Program-made: the position numbers and the translations under genes | Notes under the pieces: model-generated | The model's input: the letters and a program-made list of their open reading frames with translations, nothing else | Database searches by the model: none | What the model was told of the DNA's origin: nothing | NCBI GenBank assembly: GCA_963790585.1 | Contig: CAWBOY010000007.1 | Span: forward strand, 620,001-684,000 | Origin: CAWBOY01 sp963790585 | GTDB taxonomy: Bacteria > Planctomycetota > Planctomycetia > Gemmatales > Gemmataceae | Length of the DNA stretch: 64,000 nt | Direction of reading: 5' to 3' | Shown: in pieces, positions 27,001 to 35,841 of the stretch | Layout: every line of letters starts with the position of its first letter | Position numbering within the stretch: position 1 is the stretch's first letter

Positions 27001-28432
27001 TGAACTCCATCTTGGAGACGTCGGGCTTGAAGCGATAAAAGCCTTGGCGAAACTCCACGGTCTCATTGCCGAGCCGGACGCGCGAGTTGTTGTAACCCTG
27101 CATGCCCCAGATCCAGTTGTCGAGGCCATATTGCATGTTGCTCGCGCCGCCGTGGGTGTCGCGTTGCGACCAACCGGTGAACAGCACTTCGCGCACGTCG
27201 GCCTTGCCGTCGCCGTCGGTGTCCTTGAGGAATACCGTCTGCGTCGCGTCGTAAACGATGGCCCCGCCGCGCGCGAACATGATGCTCGTCGGGATGCTGA
27301 GATGCTCGGCGAACACCGTGAACTTGTCCGCCTTGCCCGATCCGGTGGTATCCTCACAGATCACGATCCGATCATGCCCTTTCGTCGGTGGCTGCAGCTC
27401 GTTGGGATAGTCGAGCGTCATGGCGACCCAGAGTCGGCCGCGCTCGTCCCAGTTCATGCAAATCGGCTTGCCGAGGCCTAGATCCTTTTCCGATGCGAAT
27501 AGTTCGACATGAAACCCCTTGGGCACACTTATGTGCTTCAATGACTCTTCCGGCGCGGCCGGTAGCTGCATCTTGGTCAACGGCACGCCCTGGCCGCCGC
27601 GCGGCTGGTAGTTCGGAATCTTCTTGCCGACATCGACATACTCGAACGGCTTGAGGTTCTTGGGAATCGCCGTCATCTCCGGCACGGGGAATGGCTTCTC
27701 GAACTGCGTCAACTGCGTCGGCGCTTTGGTCGAAACCGGAGTGCCGCCCACGGCCCAGCGCACGCCGCGCTCAACGAGGTCGTGGAAGCCAGGATTACTA
27801 AAGGTTCGCTGGTCATGGCCCCAAGCGGTGTAGAAAATCCGCCCTTTTCCCTGCGTCCTTACCCAAGTCCAAGGTTCCTGGCCGGTGCCTTCCTCGCGGA
27901 CCTCGAGAACGGTGCGATTCGTCTTGTTGTGTTTGGTATGAACATAGGTCTCATCCCAGCTCTCGAAGCCCTTGAACCCCTTCATGATCGGGTGCTCCGG
28001 CTCCGTCACGATCGTGCGAAAGGTGCCGGTGCCATGCCGCTGAAACTGAGCGCCGACCAGGTCGATATATTTCGGCGAGTTGAGGAAACAGTACGAAGCG
28101 CAATGGAGCGGGATAAAGCCCTTGCCGCCTTCCACATAGTCGAGCAGGGCCTTCTCTTGATCGGGAGAAATTTTGGTCGTATTGGCGTAAATCATCAGCC
28201 CGTCATACCCGGCAAGCATTTTCGGGTTGAGGTCCTCGACTTTGTCGGTGTAGGTCAACTCGATGCCGCGCTTCGCCATGACCGGCTCGAGCTGTTTGAA
28301 GCGATCCAAGGGCTTATGATGCCCGTTGTCGCCGAGAAACAGGATCTTGATAGTCTTCGGCTTCTCTTCCGCTTGGAGGAACCAACCGGTGAGAAGCAAC
28401 AGCGGCAAAACGACGCAGAAGAGGCGGTTCAT
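24059..28432 (-). CDS. secreted ThuA / NHL-dehydrogenase / c-type heme protein
   Basis: A 1457-residue planctomycete-type fusion. After a signal peptide (RLFCVVLPLLLLTGWFLQA), residues about 25-250 form a ThuA-like domain (GHHKPLDRFKQLEPVMAKRG, AWGHDQRTF). Next comes a membrane-bound dehydrogenase-type propeller (WDERGRLWVAMTLDYPNE, NVWVIDWYNFIVQHNPTPNG), then HEAT-like helices. Near residue 1145 there is a cytochrome c motif KNQCSKCHVHSGEGTRIGPD, with the putative heme-binding domain to follow, and a C-terminal carbohydrate-binding-like module. Such proteins are thought to oxidise sugars or sugar alcohols outside the inner membrane. Stop TAG lies in the adjoining family D repeat. Confidence 0.88.
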   Translation of the reverse strand: MNRLFCVVLPLLLLTGWFLQAEEKPKTIKILFLGDNGHHKPLDRFKQLEPVMAKRGIELTYTDKVEDLNPKMLAGYDGLMIYANTTKISPDQEKALLDYVEGGKGFIPLHCASYCFLNSPKYIDLVGAQFQRHGTGTFRTIVTEPEHPIMKGFKGFESWDETYVHTKHNKTNRTVLEVREEGTGQEPWTWVRTQGKGRIFYTAWGHDQRTFSNPGFHDLVERGVRWAVGGTPVSTKAPTQLTQFEKPFPVPEMTAIPKNLKPFEYVDVGKKIPNYQPRGGQGVPLTKMQLPAAPEESLKHISVPKGFHVELFASEKDLGLGKPICMNWDERGRLWVAMTLDYPNELQPPTKGHDRIVICEDTTGSGKADKFTVFAEHLSIPTSIMFARGGAIVYDATQTVFLKDTDGDGKADVREVLFTGWSQRDTHGGASNMQYGLDNWIWGMQGYNNSRVRLGNETVEFRQGFYRFKPDVSKMEFIRSTNNNTWGLGISEEGLIFGSTANGNPSIYMPIPNRYYEAVRGWAPSLVLKSIADSNAFKPATDKVRQVDYHGGYTAAAGHALYTARNYPQEYWNRTAFVAEPTGHLVGTFVLRSEGSNFRSNNPFNLVASDDEWTAPVMAEVGPDGNVWVIDWYNFIVQHNPTPNGFNTGKGAAYESDLRDKKHARIYKIVYDGKATPAEKAFSLAGAAPEKLVETLKSDNLFWRRHAQRLLVERGKTDILPALYKLAQSPDVDAIGLNVGAIHALWTIHGLGALDGKNAEATAVAIADLRHSSAGVRRNALQVLPRSEQSVAAILAAGSTKDSDAQVRLAALLALADQPPTPGAGAAIVAVLSEPSNTKDVWIPDAATCAAANNSAGFLKALSANKEVSPKLLAVTAIVAEHYARGGPIDSVGGVITGLADAEPKLVDAVLRGLNKGWPSGKLPKLDDKAEADLERLLARLAPEQRSTLIRLAAVWGSKRFEKYAAEATKSLLARVKNDSLSTDDRLTAAKELVAQAGTSKDVSTTLLELITPATAPELAAGLLDSLRVSEAPETGRMLLDRLASLTPSLRAASLRVLLSKPEWTKELLASADKGQIQLAELTLDQKQGLTSHPNRDIRTKATTLLSRGGALPNPDRVKVLDEYMPITKEKGDAAAGKIIFKNQCSKCHVHSGEGTRIGPDLTGVAVHPKDHLIIDILDPSRSVEANFRTYTVTLKKGTVIVGLLASESKTAIEMFDAEGKKQTVLRSDIDELQASPKSLMPDGFEKQVSRKDLTDLLEFLTQRGKYMSLPLEKVATIVSTKGMFFDEEDRSQSVAFRDWKPKTFEGVPFNVVDPNGERIKNVVMLYSPLGTVATKMPKSVKLDCNAKVKTIHMLSGVSGWGFPYSEKGSVSLIVRLHYEDGKTEDHSLKNGEQFADYIRRVDVPGSKFAFALTQGKQIRYLTIQPQRAEIIKQIEFVKGPDSSAPIIMAVTAEAAE

Positions 28433-28457
28433 AGGAGGAGGTCCTTATGCCTAAAAG

Positions 28458-28554
28458 CCCCTCTTCCTCTGGGATAGGGGTTGGGGTGAGTGGTTTGAGT
28501 TTTCGCGGACGTCATCCCTCACCCCCAACCCCTCTCCCAGAGGGAGAGGGGAGA
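28458..28554. repeat. family E inverted pair without a gene
   Basis: A degraded family E copy (CCCCTCTTCCTCTGGGATAG onward) at 28458-28491 and an intact inverse copy (CCCTCACCCCCAACCCC onward) at about 28515-28554, with 23 bases between. It matches the two ends of the DUF559 unit but without the gene. Confidence 0.75.
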
Positions 28555-28567
28555 CGCAGTATCATAT

Positions 28568-30325
28568 TTATCGTCCCGGCCCCGGTTCGGCTGCCTTCGC
28601 CGCGGTCGTCCGTAGATTAGCGTTGTCGCCACGGATCGCTTCCAGCTCTTTTTCCAGGCAGCCGCTATCCGCTTTCACCCAACATTTTTTTGCCAATTCC
28701 GCATAGCGTTGGGCTTCCTGCTGCCGCCCTTTGCGCTCGCATAATACTTGCAAACCGAGGGCAGCCCGGACGCTGCCGGGGTCGTGGGCGAGTGCTTCGA
28801 GATAGGCCTCTTCCGCGACCTCGTCATGACCTGATTGTAGGGCCGCGAGACCCCAAAGTTCCATGTAATAGGCGCCGTTGCCCCAGGCATGGTGGCCATA
28901 GTCATCCTTCGAGCGCGTGACGGCTTTCTCCAGCAGCACCAGCCCCTTTTCCGCTGCCCCTGTTTGGCACATATAGAGACCTTGCGCCTCCCACAAACGA
29001 TATTCCATTTGCTTGTCCTGTTTGCGAGCTGACAGGCCTTGCTGCAGGACTTCGATCTCGGGAAGAGCGCGAGCCGAATCGCCCTTTTTGAGATAAACCA
29101 GGGCGCTCAGATAACTCGCCATGTTCTTGTCGCTCTTGCGATAGTGGTCGGCGATCTTGAGGGCGCCGTCCCAATCGCGCGCGGCGAGGTGGAGGCGGAA
29201 CCAGGGTTGCCAGGGCGAATAGCCGGCGGCTTTCCCTTCGGCCTCGATCGCCTTGCCCTCGGCGAATCGGCCATCGTGCGCCAGCGAGACAAGCAAGATC
29301 TCTAAATGGTGGGAATACTGCTGATCTTCACGGGCCGTGACGCCCATCTCTTTGTGATAAGCCCGCTCCAGTTCGATCGCGTAGGCCGATCGGTCGGCCG
29401 TCTTGTTCCAACGGCCGATGCGCGTCGCCAGGTGAGCCTGCATGTGATACGGATGCGGAATGCCGGGCGACGACTTGATGTAATTCTCGGCGTTGACCCA
29501 GCCGAGCGCGGGCCGCTTGTAGTTTTCGTAGAAGTGCAACAGCTCGTGATTGGCGCCGGGATGGAGTGGGTTGATCTGAATCAGGGCCTTGTAAAAAGGC
29601 ACCGCCGCAACCTGCCCGCCGAAGAGATTTTGGCCGCCGGCCAATTGGGCGCGATAATACCAGCCCTCTTCATCTTCATCGTGGACGGCCAAGAGATTGT
29701 CGATCGTGGCGATCGCCGCCTTTTTGCGCGCTCCGAGTCGCCCACGCCGGGGGCCTGGCCCGATTCCTGCATACTCGCCCAGATCAGCTGCTGCTCGCGA
29801 TAGCTCGCCTTGTCCTTGAGGTCGTTGGCTCGCAAGAGAGCTTTCGTCGCCAAGGGCCGTTTGCCGTGGCGCTCGAGCGCGATAAAGACCCCACCAGGCC
29901 ATCGCGCATTCGGGATCGTGTTGCACCGCTGTCTCGAATGAACGAACCGATTCAAGCCACACATAAGAGTAATAATATCCGAGGCCTTGATCGAAAAACG
30001 CCTGGCAACCTTCGGAAGTCGTGCCGATCTTGTAGGTCAGCAAACAAAGATTCGGCGCCAGCTTGCTCGGCGCCAAACCGGGCAACGGCAGCTTGGACAA
30101 GCCAGGCACCACCAAGGCCACCGCATTGGGCCGCACTGACCCAGGAGCTTCCTTGGGCGCAGTTGATTTCAGGATCGCCTCGCTCTTACCCGCCGGCTTG
30201 ACGACAGTCTTGGGATGGTTCGTAGACCACCAATGCGTCACACGGCTCGTCGATTGGGCAAACGCGCCTGAGCTGGTTATGAGTAACAGCAAGAGGGCAG
30301 CGACGAGACGAGGAGAGAACGTCAT
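28568..30325 (-). CDS. secreted TPR protein with a compensated frameshift
   Basis: The product has a signal peptide (RLVAALLLLLITSSGAFAQ) and TPR-like helices throughout. The segment between about 29880 and 29722 reads in the wrong frame: the main frame gives RARAPRQTALGDESS..., whereas the other gives ALERHGKRPLATKALLRAND and SYREQQLIWASMQESG, which is a normal continuation. One extra base near 29880 and one missing base in the T5 run at 29721-29725 (A-run in the gene) explain both edges. The corrected protein is about 585 residues. GYHPYSHQ-like blocks (YYSYVWLESVRSFETAVQHD) place it among uncharacterised planctomycete TPR proteins. Confidence 0.78.
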   Translation of the reverse strand: MTFSPRLVAALLLLLITSSGAFAQSTSRVTHWWSTNHPKTVVKPAGKSEAILKSTAPKEAPGSVRPNAVALVVPGLSKLPLPGLAPSKLAPNLCLLTYKIGTTSEGCQAFFDQGLGYYYSYVWLESVRSFETAVQHDPECAMAWWGLYRARAPRQTALGDESSLASQRPQGQGELSRAAADLGEYAGIGPGPRRGRLGARKKAAIATIDNLLAVHDEDEEGWYYRAQLAGGQNLFGGQVAAVPFYKALIQINPLHPGANHELLHFYENYKRPALGWVNAENYIKSSPGIPHPYHMQAHLATRIGRWNKTADRSAYAIELERAYHKEMGVTAREDQQYSHHLEILLVSLAHDGRFAEGKAIEAEGKAAGYSPWQPWFRLHLAARDWDGALKIADHYRKSDKNMASYLSALVYLKKGDSARALPEIEVLQQGLSARKQDKQMEYRLWEAQGLYMCQTGAAEKGLVLLEKAVTRSKDDYGHHAWGNGAYYMELWGLAALQSGHDEVAEEAYLEALAHDPGSVRAALGLQVLCERKGRQQEAQRYAELAKKCWVKADSGCLEKELEAIRGDNANLRTTAAKAAEPGPGR

Positions 30326-30414
30326 GGCGGGGATACCTCGGAGGAAATCGATCCGTGTATCCTACTTAGAGAGGCGGCGTGATGCCACAAGAATTCGTTT
30401 AGCCGCGCGGCACG

Positions 30415-30621
30415 ATGGTCTTTCGGCACTTCAACGAAGCGCGCGGCACCGCTTACGGAGTCGTCTTCGCCATCGGCTCGATGGGCAGCCTGGTAATCTC
30501 GCCCATGATCGGTGCCTTCGCCAACAAGCGGACGTTGCGGCAAGCCCTGCGGATCCTAATGGTCATCGCTCTCTTCTTGACCGCCGCCGCGCTCGTCTTC
30601 GCCTTGACGGGGAAAAAGTAG
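30415..30621 (+). pseudogene. C-terminal remnant of an MFS transporter
   Basis: The 68-residue frame reads like the last two membrane helices of a major facilitator protein: NEARGTAYGVVFAIGSMGSL is a helix with the Gly pattern, followed by a loop RTLRQALRI and a final helix MVIALFLTAAALVFALTG. An in-frame TAG lies just upstream (tag ccg cgc ggc acg atg), and no earlier helices exist, so it is a truncated remnant. Its TAG stop coincides with the first bases of a family D element. Confidence 0.6.
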
Positions 30622-30641
30622 ACGCGGCATCCCGCCGCGTC
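30619..30641. repeat. family D single unit
   Basis: TAGACGCGGCATCCCGCCG, a solitary form of the family D hairpin whose initial TAG is the stop of the MFS remnant. Confidence 0.6.
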
Positions 30642-31288
30642 GAGAGTGTCAAAATCGTCACTACCATTACCTATTTGGAGAGGATTCAATCGCTTCGCGC
30701 CCGCGAGCGCCCAGAATTCGTTTCATCACACCCCCACAACGCCCTCGAAGACTCTGTCTCGCCCGTGTGTTTCGAGGCGGACACTTTTGATTACGCTTCC
30801 GCCCAGGCGCAATCAAATGTGCCTCACTGCTCAATTACCGACTCGAGGCATAACACCGTCTTAGACTCCCAAAGCTTCGGGCGGAACCGGCGTGCCGACC
30901 GTCGCGCCAAAAATGCAGATAGGCTTGGCGCGACGGTCCGCCGACACAACAACTTGACAGCATTGATCTTGCGCCGTGGTAAGGACCGTCGCGCCAACAT
31001 TCGCGTGTGCCACCCCCCGGCGCCGGATGTCACAGGCGCTGCCTTCTTTCTGAACCCTGTCCATGGATTGCATTACGCGCAAAAAGCGATCGCAACCCTC
31101 CGCGAATCCGTTTGGCAACAGCCAAACGGAGATAAAGTCCGCCTCGAACAAATACTCGAAGTCGCAACTATTTGCCGCACAACGAGCTAATTACTTCAAT
31201 CGCCCAATTCGTTACGTCCCACGTCTGCTCAAAGAGATCCATTTTGTCCACGTTAAGCAGATTGTCTTTCCAGGGGCTTCATCCAGCC
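30642..31288. other. 647-base non-coding stretch with hairpins
   Basis: No frame here looks coding. It contains GACCGTCGCGCC (30897-30908) paired with GGCGCGACGGTC (30927-30938), a further copy GACCGTCGCGCC at 30984-30995, and a perfect CCGTTTGGC-AACA-GCCAAACGG hairpin at 31108-31129. These look like more dispersed palindromes or decayed sequence downstream of the giant secreted gene, whose stop lies at 31289. Confidence 0.5.
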
Positions 31289-34200
31289 TCAATGCCACGT
31301 CCCAACCTTCGTCAGCGTGAAGGAGATCGGACTTAGCAATGCTTGATCAAAGCTCCCCTGGTCTTGCACGATCGTAACGGACCCAAAGTTCGTCGCTTCG
31401 TAACTGAAACTTCCAACGGTTAGCGCGCCGCTCGCGCCTTGGCCAATGAACGTATTCGTCCCCACCCCATCGTTGAGAGTCGCCGTGTCGGTGCTCGTCC
31501 CGGTGGCTATGACCTGTTTGAAGCCAATCACATCATTGAGGTAGCCAGTACCGTACAGATAGCTCTCGTAGTTGGAACCATTAAAAGTATTCCCGCTGGC
31601 TGCTCCGTAGAGATAGGCGGCATCGGTCGTACCGGCCTTCGATGTGACGTGAACCGCCTGGAAGCCGACGGCTTGGTTGAAGTAACCCTTACCGGTCAAC
31701 GAACTGTAAATAGGCGTGCCAACGAATGTATTGCTGCCACTTGTGTCGAAGAGATAAGCTGCATCATGACTAGACGCCGACGAATAGGCATTGACCGCTT
31801 TGAACCCCACGGCCTGGTTGAAGTAGGTGGTACTCGACAAGTAACTATAGGTTGGCGTCCCCACGAAGACGTTGTTGCCGGGAGTGTCGTAGAGATAGGA
31901 CGTATCGTTCGATCCGCTCGCGGCGAAGGCATTCACCGTCTTGAAGCCGACGGCTTGGTCGTAGAACCCGGCCCCTTCGAAGAAGCTGTAGGTCGGCGAC
32001 CCAACGAACGCATTTTGACCGCTGACATCATAGAGATAGGCCACATCGGAGGCGTTACCGATCACGTTGACGCTATAGGCGCTGCTTACAGTGATCTTGG
32101 CACTACTTCCGGTAAAGCTACCGGCACGTGCCTTGAGGGCAAGTGAATTCGTGCCTGTTGGATCGTAGACCGTCAAACTGCCCGCTGTGATACCAGCCAT
32201 CGTGATCGCGCCTGAGCCATTATTGGACTTGTCGGTGCCATTGAAGAGAAACACATAGAGACTGGACTTGGTGTTGATCGTAGTCCCGGCACTCATGGAG
32301 ATCACGGCGTTACCCAGATCGCGCTGACTATCGACGACGCCATCGGACAAAGTATCATTCGCGGTGAGAGTCAGCGAGCCATTGCCAGTGTCTATGTTAG
32401 CATTGATGAAGATACTACGGCCGGCCTGGAGCGTTAGATTGCCCACTGTACCAATCGACGAGGCGATGATAGGACTATTAACCGTGATATCGTCACTGGC
32501 CTGGAGAGTGACATCGGTACCCGTATTGAGCGTTGTGGTGATAAAGGAAGGGGCAAATGACACCGTTTGACTGGACTCATAGGAATAGACGGAATCATTA
32601 ACATGTGTATAGGCGATGACGGTATAAGGCTTGCCACCGTCATAGGTGAAGGAATCGGCTGTAGGCCCAGTCGACAAAAAATAAAAGCTTGTCAGGGTGT
32701 TCTGAGAGGTAACAGTGGTCTTATCGTCCAGTGTTTTTCCAGTCGCCCCGTTAATCAATGTCTCTGAAGCGGCGCGATAATCATTATCCGGCCCAGAATA
32801 TACTAGAAAGTCACCATCGCCGAGCTCGTGTATACCAGCACCAGAGATTTCCAAACTATTCGTCGGCGTGATCGTGCCAACGAGTCCTGTCGACCCGTTT
32901 GCCAAGGTGACGGCTCCGACACCTCCATTAGCCGACGGACTGAGAACGACGTAATTACCATTCGTTAGGCCGCCGACACCGGCGGAGCCTACTTGATCGC
33001 CCACGGCGCTTCCAATGAGGCTATTCGCGCTCGAAATAGTGCCCGATACACCTGTGGTCCCAGATGCCCAAGTTACCGCACCGAGGTTGCCATCCCAATC
33101 GTAACTGATCACCACATAGTTACCATTTGTGAGACCAACGATCCCTGGTGTGGAGGGATGATCCCCGCCACCGACCAGATCTAAAGCTGTACTGCCAATG
33201 AGACTATTCGCGGCTGAAATAGCGCCTATTGTCCCCGTGGCTCCGTTTCCCCAAGTTACGGCACCGCGATTCCCATTCCAAAAGGGGCAATCCAAGATGT
33301 AGTTTCCATTCGCAAGGGCCGTTACGCCACCGTAGGCATAATCGGAGCGCGCCCAGGGAGCGATAGCGTCGGCTGAACCGCCGGTTAGGCTATTGGATGC
33401 ACTCACATATCCGACCATTCCGACGGCACCGTTTCCCCAGGTCAATGCGCCTTCTTTGCCGTTCCAAAAGGGGCTATCGACGACATAATTGCCATTCGTG
33501 AGAGCCGTTATACCCATTTCCCCAATACGGTCACCCGTGGAACCAGCAATGGTTCCGACGAGGCTATTGGCGGCGGAAATGGTTCCGACGACACCGGTGG
33601 ACCCGCTGCCCCAGGTTGCCGCTCCTACTCCGTTGTTCCAGATCGGACTGGAAACAACATAGTTACCATTTGACAAGACTGTCACGAGGCTAGCATCACC
33701 GACAAAGTCGCTGGCCCTGGATCCTATGAGACTATTTGCCGCCGAAATTTGTCCAATCAGTGGCACGGACCCATTCGCGAAAGTTGCAGCGCCGGCTTGG
33801 CCGTTCCAGTACGACGAGGTGAATACATAATTGCCGTTCGTTAGGGGGACGACACTCGGACTCGGATTCGGCTCAAGACTGTCGTATTCAAGCGATCCTA
33901 TCTCGTCGTTCGCATTGCCAATCATACTATTCGATCCCGATACAACTCCAGTCACCCCAGACGTGCCGCTACCCCAAGTTATTGCCCCAGATAAACTGTT
34001 CCACAAATAACTATCGACGACATAGTTCCCGTTGGTGAGGACCGTCACGGATTCGCCAACTTTATCGCCCGCCGTCGAACCGACCAGGCTATTTGCCGAC
34101 GAAATGTCGCCGATTTCTCCGCCGGGTGTCGAACCATTTCCCCATGTCACAGAACCCGTGTTAGCATTCCAATCGGGAACACTGACAACATAGTTGCCGT

Positions 34201-35620
34201 TAGGGAGAGCAAAGACACCACCGGAATCTGGTGAAGCGCTACTTTCATGCCCGTAGCCATGGGCCGAATTTTGGCCGATCAGGCTATTACTTTCGGAGAC
34301 CACTCCGCTTACACCGGACGTACCACTTCCCCATGTCGCGGATCCACCAATTTGGTAGGCATAACCCTGTTCAAGATGAGCTGGTGGAATGATGACTAAC
34401 AGGACGCTCCATATAACATAGTTACCATTCGTAAGCGAAGTCACGGAGCTATATCGATGCTCGTTTACATCGTCACTGGCTGCGCCTATCACCAATGTAC
34501 TAATAAGGGCGCCTGTTTTTCCATTGTACAGGTAACTCGTTTGGAGGGTGCCGGTGTCGGATGAATCGAATGAGACGATGTTGCCGTTGCTAAGAACAGT
34601 GGAACTCACACTCGAATTAACGGCGGGATACTGACCAAATGCTCCCGCCGAAGTATCGATAACCAGATATTTTGGATCCAGTAATAGCTTGCCCCCTTGG
34701 CCTGCGTCCGCCGTTCCACCGTAGCTGAGCTGGCCATGAGACGAGATTTCGACGGAGCCTCCGGAACCCGAACCCGTGCCCGACGCCGCTACATGCCCGG
34801 TGTAATCGGTCGATGAGACGGACATGACCTTGACCTTTCCGCCCTGACCCACACTGCCCGAGACATCCAGTTTGTCCGCGATCAGCAAAATGTCTTTGCC
34901 AAATAGGTTGATCGAGCCGCCGCTCGTGCCCGTTGCCGTCATGCTGCCACTGCTAAAGAGTCGGCCAGTGCTGCCACCGTCGATCGTAATCTGGCCGCCG
35001 CCATTGGCCGACGTTAGGGCTGCAACCGTATCGTTGTAGGACGAGGTGAAGGCGATCTTGACCGAGCCACCAGGCGCACTGATCCCACCGGCATTCAGAT
35101 AATTGCGAGCGCTAATGGAGATAGCTTTGCCGGCTGAAGCTTCAATCGTTCCCACGTTGACGAAGGAGTCGGTTGTCGCCGTAATCTTGGATGCGTTGAG
35201 ACTGCTATGGTTGTCAACGTTGATCAAGCCGCTGCTGGTCAGGGTCAGGTCACTCGCGCTAAGCGATCCTTCGATGGTGAGCGAGTTGGCGTCTATCGAT
35301 AGAGAGCCGTCAATCGAAAAAGCGCCGGTCAGCGTTAGACTGCCCTGCGTGCTGATTTGATGGAGATTCGCGGTAGACAGGGATGTGTCCTTACCATCGA
35401 CGCTCACCGTTACGATGCCGGTACGATTCTTGGATAGTTGTGCCGTGTTTCCCAGAAGCGTAAGGGTCCCGGTCGAGCCGTCATAGCTCACCGGTCCTTG
35501 TGGTGAAGTCGTAAGGCCAGAGCTGTAAACAGCGGGTGCCAAACGGCTTTCCAGCTTCTCCAGATTTGGACGAAAGAAACGAGTCGACTTGCGAGTTGCG
35601 ACGTTCTTGGGCGAAGGCAT
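31289..35620 (-). CDS. giant secreted repeat protein, LESRLAPA leader
   Basis: 1443 residues in four zones. The leader RPNLEKLESRLAPAVYSSG is the planctomycete export/surface motif that opens many of their large proteins. Residues about 60-330 are filamentous-haemagglutinin-like beta-helix (GSLTLTGAFSIDGSLSIDAN). The middle holds nine to ten units of about 60 residues with the pattern LTNGNYVVxSPxWNGxxGAVTWGNG, then GxISAANSLIGS and GDxVG. A second beta-helix part follows, and the C-terminus holds five 46-residue units with AYLYDTSGxNTFVGTPTYS and GYFNQAVGFKAVNA. It is a probable adhesin or surface-layer component. Expression should be costly; a long leader region lies upstream of ATG 35620. 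Confidence 0.85.
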   Translation of the reverse strand: MPSPKNVATRKSTRFFRPNLEKLESRLAPAVYSSGLTTSPQGPVSYDGSTGTLTLLGNTAQLSKNRTGIVTVSVDGKDTSLSTANLHQISTQGSLTLTGAFSIDGSLSIDANSLTIEGSLSASDLTLTSSGLINVDNHSSLNASKITATTDSFVNVGTIEASAGKAISISARNYLNAGGISAPGGSVKIAFTSSYNDTVAALTSANGGGQITIDGGSTGRLFSSGSMTATGTSGGSINLFGKDILLIADKLDVSGSVGQGGKVKVMSVSSTDYTGHVAASGTGSGSGGSVEISSHGQLSYGGTADAGQGGKLLLDPKYLVIDTSAGAFGQYPAVNSSVSSTVLSNGNIVSFDSSDTGTLQTSYLYNGKTGALISTLVIGAASDDVNEHRYSSVTSLTNGNYVIWSVLLVIIPPAHLEQGYAYQIGGSATWGSGTSGVSGVVSESNSLIGQNSAHGYGHESSASPDSGGVFALPNGNYVVSVPDWNANTGSVTWGNGSTPGGEIGDISSANSLVGSTAGDKVGESVTVLTNGNYVVDSYLWNSLSGAITWGSGTSGVTGVVSGSNSMIGNANDEIGSLEYDSLEPNPSPSVVPLTNGNYVFTSSYWNGQAGAATFANGSVPLIGQISAANSLIGSRASDFVGDASLVTVLSNGNYVVSSPIWNNGVGAATWGSGSTGVVGTISAANSLVGTIAGSTGDRIGEMGITALTNGNYVVDSPFWNGKEGALTWGNGAVGMVGYVSASNSLTGGSADAIAPWARSDYAYGGVTALANGNYILDCPFWNGNRGAVTWGNGATGTIGAISAANSLIGSTALDLVGGGDHPSTPGIVGLTNGNYVVISYDWDGNLGAVTWASGTTGVSGTISSANSLIGSAVGDQVGSAGVGGLTNGNYVVLSPSANGGVGAVTLANGSTGLVGTITPTNSLEISGAGIHELGDGDFLVYSGPDNDYRAASETLINGATGKTLDDKTTVTSQNTLTSFYFLSTGPTADSFTYDGGKPYTVIAYTHVNDSVYSYESSQTVSFAPSFITTTLNTGTDVTLQASDDITVNSPIIASSIGTVGNLTLQAGRSIFINANIDTGNGSLTLTANDTLSDGVVDSQRDLGNAVISMSAGTTINTKSSLYVFLFNGTDKSNNGSGAITMAGITAGSLTVYDPTGTNSLALKARAGSFTGSSAKITVSSAYSVNVIGNASDVAYLYDVSGQNAFVGSPTYSFFEGAGFYDQAVGFKTVNAFAASGSNDTSYLYDTPGNNVFVGTPTYSYLSSTTYFNQAVGFKAVNAYSSASSHDAAYLFDTSGSNTFVGTPIYSSLTGKGYFNQAVGFQAVHVTSKAGTTDAAYLYGAASGNTFNGSNYESYLYGTGYLNDVIGFKQVIATGTSTDTATLNDGVGTNTFIGQGASGALTVGSFSYEATNFGSVTIVQDQGSFDQALLSPISFTLTKVGTWH

Positions 35621-35841
35621 GGACCACTCCGATCACTACGGTTGATTACGAAAAAGCTGAAGGGATTAAGGAATTTCGTCAGAAGTGGGAGTGAATCTAA
35701 GAGATGGATTAAGACGGGTCAAGCAAAAATGCCGGAAAGAGAAAAAGATGAGGCGCCAGGCGAGCGCTGTTTGATAACGCTATTTGAAAAAAGCGCTATC
35801 GCACAATGCTCGCCCAACGACTCGCGGCTAAACAAATTCAT

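Noticed and set aside
30063..31190. 375-codon plus frame across the TPR start and the following gap
   Set aside because: Overlaps the signal peptide region of the TPR gene in antisense and shows no domain or composition of a protein.
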